A program made the translations under genes and the position numbers. Of a stretch of DNA of 6,359 nt, positions 1 to 5,956 are shown piece after piece; position 1 is the stretch's first letter, and each line of letters begins with the position of its first letter. The notes below the pieces were generated by a model. The model was given only the letters and a program-made list of their open reading frames with translations, was not told the DNA's origin and searched no databases. The stretch is from Paracoccaceae bacterium (GTDB lineage Bacteria > Pseudomonadota > Alphaproteobacteria > Rhodobacterales > Rhodobacteraceae). Location: NCBI GenBank assembly GCA_011523445.1, contig WTGT01000031.1, forward strand, positions 1-6,359, given 5' to 3'.

Positions 1-1
1 G

Positions 2-592
2 GTCATGAAGGAGGAATACAGGACCATTGTCGATAACGGGCTGATCCTCCAGTTGGATTGTCCGGACCTAGCCCTGTCAAGGCACATGTTGTTTGCCGAT
101 CGGACTGATGACGAATTCGTTGAGATTGCCGGGCAGAATGTCGCAGTACTCAACGAAGCCCTTGAAGGAATTGATCAAGACAAGGTAAGGGTTCATATTT
201 GCTGGGGCAATTATGAAGGCCCCCATACCTGTGATATTGGCATGGAAAAGGTATTCTCTACCTTGATTAAGGTAAATGCCAAATATCTGCTGTTTGAAAC
301 TTCCAATCCCAGACATGCCCATGAATGGGTGATTTTCAGGGAACGGTTTGAGCAGATACCGGATGACAAGGTCCTGATTCCAGGTGTAATCGATTCCACG
401 ACAAACTTCGTCGAACATCCTGAGGTCGTGAAACAGCGTTTGGAAAGGTTTCTTGAGTTCGTTCCCAAAGAAAGACTTATGGCGGGATCAGATTGCGGGT
501 TTGGAACCTTCGCAGGTTTTGGAGCGGTTGATCCCCAGATAGCGTATGCCAAATTGGCCAGTCTTTCCCAAGGAGCAAAGATGGCTGCATGA
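2..592 (+). CDS. MetE-core-like (cobalamin-independent methionine synthase II family) methyltransferase, C-terminal part
   Basis: The frame is open to the left edge and the ATG at 5 lies inside conserved family sequence, so this is the 3' part of a longer gene. Counting from that ATG, all four zinc ligands of the MetE C-terminal barrel appear to be present: H64 and C66 in VHICWGNY, E98 in LLFETSNP, and C164 in MAGSDCGFGTF. The fold and thiol-activating zinc site are therefore intact. The family (COG0620-like, single barrel) transfers alkyl groups to thiols. It includes methionine synthases, folate-independent variants and epoxyalkane:coenzyme M transferases, so the true acceptor and donor are unknown. 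The stop overlaps the next start (ATGA, 589-592), which ties the gene to the downstream hydrolase and RraA genes. A catabolic role is inferred from that context. The protein is probably cytosolic. Family assignment is firm, the reaction is not. Confidence 0.88.
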   Translation, partial: VMKEEYRTIVDNGLILQLDCPDLALSRHMLFADRTDDEFVEIAGQNVAVLNEALEGIDQDKVRVHICWGNYEGPHTCDIGMEKVFSTLIKVNAKYLLFETSNPRHAHEWVIFRERFEQIPDDKVLIPGVIDSTTNFVEHPEVVKQRLERFLEFVPKERLMAGSDCGFGTFAGFGAVDPQIAYAKLASLSQGAKMAA

Positions 593-1290
593 ATCCCGAG
601 CCGATTGTATTGATTCCGGGGCACATGTGTGATCACCGGGTTTTTCAGGATCAGGTTAAGGGCGTTTTCAATGATCGGGATGTATCAATACCTGTAATCA
701 CCTGTTCGGAAAGCATAACCGATATAGCCGAAATGACACTTGCTTCCTGTCCCTCAACCTTTGGTCTGGCAGGGCACTCAATGGGCGGAATTATCGCCAT
801 GGAGATGTATCGTTTGGCACCTGAACGAATTTCCCGCCTGGCCTTGATTTCCACCAATCACAAGCCTGAAAAACCAGAGGCTGCCCGCCAGAGGGAAGCC
901 AGAATCGATTCAGTAAAAAAGGGCAATCTCAGGGAAGTAATCAGGGACGAAATGAAACCGGCCTATCTCCATGATGGCCCCTATAAAAACCTATTCCTTA
1001 AATTCATCATGGTTATGGCATTGGATTTGGGTGCAAGTGTTTTCATCAAGCAATCAAGAGCCTTGATTTCCAGACCGGATCAGACTGCAACCTTGAGCCA
1101 GGTAGATGTGCCAGTGGCCCTGATTTTTGGTGAAGAGGATCAGCTGTGCCCGCCTGAATATCATTTTGCCATGAAGAATCTTATACCCCATGCCGAGATT
1201 TTTGCTATCAGTGAATCAGGTCACATGACCATGATCGAACAGCCGAGTAAATTTGATAATGCATTGAAAGAATGGATCAGTTTGCAATGA
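589..1290 (+). CDS. alpha/beta hydrolase
   Basis: This is a 233-residue single-domain alpha/beta-hydrolase, near the usual minimal length. The N-terminal strand and oxyanion region is IVLIPGHMCD (residues 6-15). The nucleophile elbow is GHSMGG with Ser64, the acid is probably Asp184 in FGEEDQLCP, and the catalytic His is His212 in ESGHMTMIEQP, so the triad is complete and in canonical order. No signal peptide or membrane segment is seen, so it should be cytosolic. The start is fixed by the ATGA overlap with the preceding gene. The nearest Shine-Dalgarno, AGGAG at 571-575, lies about 13 nt upstream, which is long and fits translational coupling. The end overlaps the RraA-like gene in the same way. 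It may hydrolyse an ester, lactone or C-C bond in the pathway shared with its neighbours, but the substrate cannot be predicted. Confidence 0.9.
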   Translation: MNPEPIVLIPGHMCDHRVFQDQVKGVFNDRDVSIPVITCSESITDIAEMTLASCPSTFGLAGHSMGGIIAMEMYRLAPERISRLALISTNHKPEKPEAARQREARIDSVKKGNLREVIRDEMKPAYLHDGPYKNLFLKFIMVMALDLGASVFIKQSRALISRPDQTATLSQVDVPVALIFGEEDQLCPPEYHFAMKNLIPHAEIFAISESGHMTMIEQPSKFDNALKEWISLQ

Positions 1291-1988
1291 CAAAACAAGT
1301 ATTGGAATTTATCCAGGGATATGACACACCGACAATTGTAAATGCCATTGAGGTTGCCTTGGGTACAAGAGATTTTCATAACTATACCAAGAATCCTCTG
1401 GTAGCATCTGACCCTTCGGCAGGTGCCATTGTCGGCTGGGCTGTGACTGCCCGGATCAGGGCCAAGCATGCCCCAAATGAAACCCAGGAAACACTGATTC
1501 AGAGAAGAACCGAATACTATCATTACCTCAAGGCTTCGAGGAAACCATGCGTATTGGTCATGGAGGATTTGGATTTTCCAGATACCCGTGGAGCTTGGTG
1601 GGGAGAGGTCAATTCCAACATTCACAAGGGATTTGGTCTGGAAGGTGCACTAACCAATGGTCAGGTTAGGGATATGGACGAGCTGGTGGATGGGTTTCCG
1701 ATATTTGCCGGATCGGTTGGTGTCAGTCATGCTTTTGTACACCTTATCGATATAGGGAAACCAGTAAATGTCTTGGGATTAGAGGTAAGTGAAGGTGACC
1801 TGATCCATGCAGACAAGCATGGTGCTACGGTCATCCCAGAAAACTTGATCGATAACATCCCGGAGTGTATTGAGAAACTAATCCGGGGAGAAAGTCACGT
1901 GATCAACGCTGCCCGCCGCGATGGTGGGATTGACATAGACCAGTTAACTGAAAGCTGGAACAAGTTCGGCGGGGAAATAAGAAATTAG
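1287..1988 (+). CDS. RraA-like / HMG-CHA aldolase family protein
   Basis: A 233-residue protein of the RraA / demethylmenaquinone-methyltransferase-like superfamily. Diagnostic blocks are GAWWGEV (residues 102-108), the GALTNGQVRD block with the Arg128-Asp129 pair that binds substrate and divalent metal in the aldolases, and the late GDLIHADKHGATVIP block (170-184). Characterised relatives are 4-hydroxy-4-methyl-2-oxoglutarate / 4-carboxy-4-hydroxy-2-oxoadipate aldolases with oxaloacetate decarboxylase activity. Others (RraA proper) inhibit RNase E. At 233 residues it is longer than E. coli RraA (about 160), and it sits with metabolic enzymes, so an aldolase, decarboxylase or hydratase-like role is favoured by inference. 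The start at 1287 is preferred because it makes an ATGA overlap like the upstream junction. An in-frame ATG at 1272 would add five residues. The gene ends 3 bp before the convergent phaZ stop. Confidence 0.87.
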   Translation: MTKQVLEFIQGYDTPTIVNAIEVALGTRDFHNYTKNPLVASDPSAGAIVGWAVTARIRAKHAPNETQETLIQRRTEYYHYLKASRKPCVLVMEDLDFPDTRGAWWGEVNSNIHKGFGLEGALTNGQVRDMDELVDGFPIFAGSVGVSHAFVHLIDIGKPVNVLGLEVSEGDLIHADKHGATVIPENLIDNIPECIEKLIRGESHVINAARRDGGIDIDQLTESWNKFGGEIRN

Positions 1989-1991
1989 AAA

Positions 1992-3215
1992 TCAATTTTT
2001 TCGCATGAAATCCAGAACCAGGGGTCGGATATTATTCAGCCACACCTTGCCCGAGAATATGCCATAATGACCTGCCTTCGGTTCCACATGGCTTGCTTTC
2101 TTGCCTTCTGGTAGCCCAGTAAGAAGCTTCAGTGCAACCGAACATTGACCCGGTGCCGAAATATCATCATTTTCACCCTCAACGATTTTGACGGCAGTTT
2201 TGGAAATCTTGCCCAGATCAACCCTGCGACCTTTGACAGTAAAACAGTTCTTGGCAATTTCCCGGCTTTTGAAAATTCTTTGAACCGTTGAAAGGTAAAA
2301 CTCTGCTGTCAAATCCATTACCGCCAGGTATTCATCATAAAAGTCATTGTGGCGGTCATGGTCTGATGCTTCCCCCCTAGCTGTATTAAGAATCTGGTTC
2401 ATGAAGGACAGGCAATGTTTATGGGCATTCATGGACATGAAGGAAGAGAGTTGGATAATTCCTGGAAACACCAACCTGCCAACACCATTATATCCTGAAC
2501 CGACATTTTGGATAAACAAATGTTCCAACTGCCCCATTGTGACCGAATTACCAAAGTCGGTGACTTCGGTCGGCGCAGCGTTTGGGTCAACCGGTCCTCC
2601 GAACAAGATCATGGATTTGGGTTGTTTCTCCGGCTCATCCTCGGCAATCATGGCTGTTGCTGCCAAGGTTAGCGGGACGGGCTGGCACACGGAAATTATA
2701 TGAGTATCAGGTCCCATGAACAGGATGAACTCCTTCAGGTATTCCGTGAAGTCCTCTATATCAAATTTTCCTTCTGAAACAGGTATGTCACGTGCGTTCT
2801 TCCATTCAGTGATATAAACCTCACAATCAGGTAGCAAACTCCTCACGGTTTTTCGCAATAGAGTTGGATAATGCCCCGACATGGGAGCAATAATCAGGAC
2901 CTTTTGAGGTATTCGGGTACGATCAATTACACGGAAATGCTTAAGTTTACAGAAAGGTCTGTCCAGTAGGACATCTTCCGTAACTAGGTATTCCGTATGA
3001 TTTGAAACGATACTGTGAATATTCCAATCGGGTTTTTCGACTATTCTGCTGAATGACCGTTCAACAACCTTTCCCCATGAGGAAAAGGTTTTGGGTATGA
3101 AGCTGCTTGAGAAACCAAAATATGGGAAAGACCAAAAGGTTTTTGCGGATGCTCCCATCCATTCAAAGGCTAATCTGGTACTTTCCGTTGTATCATATGA
3201 ATAATGGCTTCTCAT
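1992..3215 (-). CDS. phaZ: intracellular polyhydroxyalkanoate depolymerase
   Basis: This is an intracellular PHB depolymerase of the PhaZ1 type, which attacks native amorphous PHB granules in the cytoplasm. Numbering from the chosen ATG, the lipase-box variant is SVCQPVP with a cysteine nucleophile (Cys177) in place of the usual serine. The acid is in GENDDISAPGQ (about Asp350) and the histidine is in AGHYGIFSG (His383). This matches the Cys-Asp-His triad described for Ralstonia eutropha PhaZ1. Other family blocks are IIAPMSGHYPTLLR and the ILFGGPVDPNAAPTEV segment. At about 407 residues it is close to full family length. The start is placed at 3215 because a GGAAGGG Shine-Dalgarno lies about 6 nt upstream. 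ATG 3221 and TTG 3230 are in-frame alternatives adding two or five residues. It is divergent from phaC, so polymer synthesis and breakdown share a control region. Confidence 0.93.
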   Translation of the reverse strand: MRSHYSYDTTESTRLAFEWMGASAKTFWSFPYFGFSSSFIPKTFSSWGKVVERSFSRIVEKPDWNIHSIVSNHTEYLVTEDVLLDRPFCKLKHFRVIDRTRIPQKVLIIAPMSGHYPTLLRKTVRSLLPDCEVYITEWKNARDIPVSEGKFDIEDFTEYLKEFILFMGPDTHIISVCQPVPLTLAATAMIAEDEPEKQPKSMILFGGPVDPNAAPTEVTDFGNSVTMGQLEHLFIQNVGSGYNGVGRLVFPGIIQLSSFMSMNAHKHCLSFMNQILNTARGEASDHDRHNDFYDEYLAVMDLTAEFYLSTVQRIFKSREIAKNCFTVKGRRVDLGKISKTAVKIVEGENDDISAPGQCSVALKLLTGLPEGKKASHVEPKAGHYGIFSGKVWLNNIRPLVLDFMRKN

Positions 3216-3230
3216 CCCCATCCCTTCCAA

Positions 3231-3291
3231 ATATTTAAATCTTAATCTTGAGTACGATTATTCGGTACTTATTTAGGTATAGGTTACTAGG
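3231..3291. promoter_or_regulatory. phaZ-phaC divergent control region with putative phaC promoter
   Basis: This short AT-rich stretch separates the divergent phaZ and phaC genes and must hold both promoters or extend slightly into the coding ends. On the + strand TTGAGT (3248-3253), a 16-bp spacer and TATTTA (3270-3275) make a reasonable sigma-70-like promoter, with transcription expected to begin near 3282. An inverted repeat AGTAC-N9-GTACT (3251-3269) lies between and partly over these elements, where a repressor could act on both directions. No convincing promoter was found by eye for phaZ. No TGC-rich or CTGC/GCAG pair of the kind reported for PhaR in some relatives is present. The promoter is a visual match only. 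Confidence 0.4.
3251..3269. repeat. short inverted repeat, possible operator
   Basis: AGTAC at 3251-3255 is repeated as GTACT at 3265-3269, leaving a 9-bp spacer and about one helical turn and a half between half-site centres. It overlaps the end of the putative phaC -35 hexamer and stops just before the putative -10, a position suited to repression. Five-base arms are short enough to arise by chance, so this is only a candidate. Confidence 0.25.
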
Positions 3292-3312
3292 TTGAATTAT
3301 GGAATAAGTAAG

Positions 3313-5088
3313 ATGCTTCCTAAAAATGAAAAATCTGAAAAATTTCAGGACAATCTTCAAAAGATTGAGGAATTAAGCAAACGACTGATTGAGGTCCTTT
3401 CAAATAAGAGCAACGAAAATCAAAAATTCATGCAGGCTGATCAGGAATTGATGGCAAGGACAGGCCTCGCTTCCCTAAATGATATGGTATCGAATCCCTC
3501 AAAACTGTTCGAAAGTCAGGTTTCTTATTGGGGGCAGTCCCTGAACCTGTGGATGGAAGCCCAGAAATCCCTTGTAGATTTCCCGAGCAGTTCTGAAGCA
3601 GGATCAAAACCAGCCAATCAGGACAAGAGATTCAAAAACGAGCTTTGGGATACCCCTTATTTCAAACTCATTAAGGATCATTATTTTCTCAATTCCCAGA
3701 TGATAAAGAACTATTTCGAAAACATCGAGGGTTTAAGCAATAGTGATCGCAAGAGAATTGAGTTCTTTTCACAGCAGATAACAGACATGTTGAGTCCTGC
3801 AAATTTTCTGGCAACCAATCCCGAGGCTCTGGACAAGGCTATGAAGACTGAGGGTCAATCACTGGTAAATGGATTGGAAAATCTAGTCAGGGATCTCGAA
3901 AAGAACAATGGGGACTTGCAGGTTACACTTTGTGACCCTGATGCCTTCAAGGTCGGGGAAAATCTTGCCACCACAGAAGGTAAGGTGGTTTTCAGGAATG
4001 AGCTATTCGAGTTGCTTCATTACCATCCCACAACCGAGAAGGTCAAGGAAGTTCCTCTCGTAATCATACCCCCTTGGATAAACAAGTATTACATTCTTGA
4101 CCTGCGTCCTGACAATAGCTTCATCAAGTGGGTGGTAGAACAGGGTTATCAGCTCTTTGTTGTAAGCTGGGTAAATCCCGACAGTTCCCATCGTGATGTG
4201 GGTATGGATACCTATACATTAGATGGATGCATAAAAGCTATCGATGAGGTATGCAATTATACCGGTTCTAAAGAGACCAATGCCATAGGTTATTGTATTG
4301 GCGGAACCCTGCTTGCCATGGCTTTGGCGTATATGAGCAAGACCAAAACCAATAAGGTTAAGTCAGCAACCTTTTTCACGACTCTGATAGATTTCACCGA
4401 TATCGGTGAATTGGGTATTTTCCTGGGTGATGATTTCATCAATGGTGTTGATGAGATTCTTGGGGAAAAGGGATATTTACCTGGAAAGAGCATGGCCAAT
4501 GCCTTTTCCTATCTGCGCGCAAATGATCTTGTTTATGGACCAGCTATCAGAAGTTACCTGCTAGGGGAACCACCCATGGCATTTGATCTTTTGCATTGGA
4601 ATGGAGATTCAACAAATTTGCCAGGTCGAATGGCGAGGGAATATTTCCATGACATCATCAGGGAGAATTTGTTTACCAATGGCGAATATGAACTGAATGG
4701 TGTCAAATTGTCTCTGGAGGATATTACCGTGCCTCTTTCAGCCGTGGCTTGCGAATCTGATCATCTGGTTGATTGGAAAGTCTCTTTCAATGGTATAAGG
4801 ATGATGAAGAGTCGCAGCAAGAAATTGTTCCTGGCCGAATCCGGGCATGTTGCCGGTGTGGTCAATCCACCAACAAAAATAAAATATGGTCATTATACCA
4901 ACGACAAGAATTCTTCCTCCCTTGATGAATGGAAGGAAAAGGCAGAATACCACAAGGAAACCTGGTGGCCTTCCTGGGAAAAATGGCTGTCAACACGGTC
5001 CGGCAAGTCACTTGAAGTTGGTGCAATCAAACAAGGGGATAGCAATCTGGGACCTGCTCCCGGTACGTATATCCATATGACAATCTAG
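3313..5088 (+). CDS. phaC: class I poly(3-hydroxyalkanoate) synthase
   Basis: PhaC polymerises (R)-3-hydroxyacyl-CoA, usually 3-hydroxybutyryl-CoA, at the surface of cytoplasmic PHA granules, releasing CoA. Numbered from ATG 3313 (591 residues, class I size), a variable helical N-terminus of about 100 residues precedes the PhaC N-terminal domain, which begins near DKRFKNELWDTPYF. The alpha/beta-hydrolase catalytic domain contains VIIPPWINKYYILDL, the lipase-like box GYCIGGT with Cys328, Asp483 in ESDHLVDW and His512 in ESGHVAGVVNPP. The Cys-Asp-His triad is therefore complete. The start is uncertain. A TTG at 3292 would add seven residues, but the putative promoter would leave it a leader of only about 10 nt, so the ATG is preferred; GGAAT just upstream is a weak ribosome site. 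phaR follows after 23 bp and is probably co-transcribed. No phasin gene lies between them. Confidence 0.95.
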   Translation: MLPKNEKSEKFQDNLQKIEELSKRLIEVLSNKSNENQKFMQADQELMARTGLASLNDMVSNPSKLFESQVSYWGQSLNLWMEAQKSLVDFPSSSEAGSKPANQDKRFKNELWDTPYFKLIKDHYFLNSQMIKNYFENIEGLSNSDRKRIEFFSQQITDMLSPANFLATNPEALDKAMKTEGQSLVNGLENLVRDLEKNNGDLQVTLCDPDAFKVGENLATTEGKVVFRNELFELLHYHPTTEKVKEVPLVIIPPWINKYYILDLRPDNSFIKWVVEQGYQLFVVSWVNPDSSHRDVGMDTYTLDGCIKAIDEVCNYTGSKETNAIGYCIGGTLLAMALAYMSKTKTNKVKSATFFTTLIDFTDIGELGIFLGDDFINGVDEILGEKGYLPGKSMANAFSYLRANDLVYGPAIRSYLLGEPPMAFDLLHWNGDSTNLPGRMAREYFHDIIRENLFTNGEYELNGVKLSLEDITVPLSAVACESDHLVDWKVSFNGIRMMKSRSKKLFLAESGHVAGVVNPPTKIKYGHYTNDKNSSSLDEWKEKAEYHKETWWPSWEKWLSTRSGKSLEVGAIKQGDSNLGPAPGTYIHMTI

Positions 5089-5111
5089 TCAGCAGAAAAT
5101 TAAGGCAGGTT

Positions 5112-5654
5112 ATGAGTGATGGTCAAAAACCACTGTTGATTAAGCGGTATGCAAGCCGCCGATTATACAACACGGAAACCAGCGAATATACAACCCTGGA
5201 GGAGGTATCGGATATCATTAAATCCGGTCGCGATGTAAAAATCATTGACAAGGTGTCAGGTGAAGATCTCTCCCGGGAGTATATGGTAAGGATCATTGTC
5301 GAGAATGAATCCAGGGAATTGCCGGTTTTACCGCTGGATACATTGCAAAACATGGTTAGGTCCTACAATGAGAAGACCCTGGCCTTGGTTCCCAAGTTTC
5401 TTGAGGCATCCTATGAAATGCTAAACAAAAGCCAGAACCAGATCATGGAAAATTTCCAGAACGTATCGGATCCCTTAAAAAACCTGAAGGACTTTCAGGA
5501 ATCGCAAAAGGAAATCCTATCGGCGATGTTTCCCTTCATAACCTCTTCCCAAAGGAAGGAAAATAGTGAAGCGAAGGTAAACAACCCGGAACTGGATGAA
5601 TTGAAGAAGCAGATGGCAGAGATGCAAAAGAAACTTGATAATATGGGGTTGTGA
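5112..5654 (+). CDS. phaR: polyhydroxyalkanoate synthesis repressor PhaR
   Basis: A 180-residue PhaR. The N-terminal PHB/PHA-accumulation regulator DNA-binding domain covers about residues 8-68 and contains IKRYASRRLYNTETSEYTTL and IIDKVSGEDLSREY. A second accumulation-regulator segment follows at about 73-115 (LPVLPLDTLQNMVRSYNEK and onward). The C-terminal third is charged and helical (LDELKKQMAEMQKKLDNMGL) and is probably a coiled coil for oligomerisation. In studied bacteria PhaR represses phasin genes, and often its own, until it is titrated onto nascent PHB granules. The start at 5112 is supported by AAGG at 5102-5105 and a second AGG just after. The gene lies 23 bp after phaC, apparently in the same transcript. 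The usual IRFYG-type motif reads VRSYNE here, a modest deviation. No rho-independent terminator was recognised after the stop. Confidence 0.93.
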   Translation: MSDGQKPLLIKRYASRRLYNTETSEYTTLEEVSDIIKSGRDVKIIDKVSGEDLSREYMVRIIVENESRELPVLPLDTLQNMVRSYNEKTLALVPKFLEASYEMLNKSQNQIMENFQNVSDPLKNLKDFQESQKEILSAMFPFITSSQRKENSEAKVNNPELDELKKQMAEMQKKLDNMGL

Positions 5655-5827
5655 ATTGATTTGAACGGTTGTTTAAGGGTGGTGGTTAACAGTAATTATA
5701 ATATTGAAATTTTTATTGGGTACCTTTGAATACAAAACTAAATTTTTGCATTTTATCCAATTACTTTTTCATGTAGATCTTGCTCAAATCAATTTGCTAT
5801 AGAATATCCTGGAAAACTGAATTTATC

Positions 5828-5891
5828 ATTCACCAACTTTTTTCATATTTAGGAGGATTTTTGTGGTGAATTCCCCAAACAAGTAATTCAC
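5828..5891 (+). promoter_or_regulatory. candidate leader with two alternative hairpins
   Basis: Three segments can pair in competing ways. ATTCACCA (5828-5835) is a perfect 8-base complement of TGGTGAAT (5864-5871). The overlapping GTGAATT (5866-5872) is a perfect 7-base complement of AATTCAC (5885-5891). The first hairpin places the AGGAGG at 5851-5856 in its 28-nt loop and covers the GTG start codons of the mini-frame. The second lies within that frame and reaches 5 nt past its stop codon. This layout resembles an attenuator or translational switch ahead of the PIN gene, but the arms are short and AT-rich and no stability was computed. Confidence 0.22.
5863..5886 (+). CDS. possible 7-codon leader peptide
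   Basis: GTG-GTG begins a frame of seven codons (MVNSPNK, or MNSPNK from the second GTG) ending in TAA. The AGGAGG at 5851-5856 sits 6 or 9 nt before the two GTGs, which is the best ribosome-binding sequence in the downstream half of the window. The frame lies about 70 nt before the PIN gene start and overlaps the alternative hairpins described for this leader. It could be a translated leader that controls the downstream gene, a remnant of a lost antitoxin-like gene, or chance. The peptide has no recognisable function. Confidence 0.2.
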   Translation: MVNSPNK

Positions 5892-5956
5892 AAATTAATT
5901 TTCAAAAGGCAGAGAAATTGATTTTATCAAGCTTAATCAAATGAAAGGTGCCAAAA

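Larger units (their letters stand above)
5655..5956. other. AT-rich intergenic region after phaR
   Basis: About 300 bp with no gene of normal size on either strand. It is very AT-rich; one 60-base line (5701-5760) counts to about 22% G+C. Items seen are a TATAAT hexamer at 5697-5702 without a well-spaced -35, a strong AGGAGG at 5851-5856 followed by a 7-codon frame, overlapping inverted repeats between 5828 and 5891, and TTGAT/ATCAA/AATCAA motifs at 5918-5940 just before the PIN gene. The phaR transcript must end here, but no GC-rich hairpin with a T-run is visible. The drop in G+C starts here and continues into the PIN gene, consistent with the edge of an acquired segment. Confidence 0.6.

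Noticed and set aside
2..592. Genuine methionine synthase MetE
   Set aside because: The zinc site is right, but the neighbours are catabolic-type enzymes and the family includes other alkyl transferases. The N-terminal part is outside the window, so the specific name is not supported.
77..636. Minus-strand open frames opposite the MetE-like gene (77-418 and 211-636)
   Set aside because: They lie antisense to a gene with clear conserved motifs and show no recognisable family features.
2347..2703. Plus-strand 118-codon frame inside phaZ
   Set aside because: It is antisense to the conserved PhaZ core, including the Cys box region, and its translation resembles no protein family.
4886..5080. 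Short plus-strand frame within the 3' end of phaC
   Set aside because: It is an out-of-frame overlap with the conserved PhaC C-terminus and has no motif or ribosome site of its own.
5661..5676. TTGAAC/GTTTAA stem after phaR as a terminator
   Set aside because: The stem is only six pairs with a G-U wobble, low in G+C, and is followed by a G-rich stretch instead of a T-run.
5697..5702. Perfect TATAAT as a promoter for the downstream gene
   Set aside because: No acceptable -35 hexamer lies at 15-19 bp. The nearest TTG-type hexamers are at 22 or 30 bp, and the region is so AT-rich that the hexamer is expected by chance.
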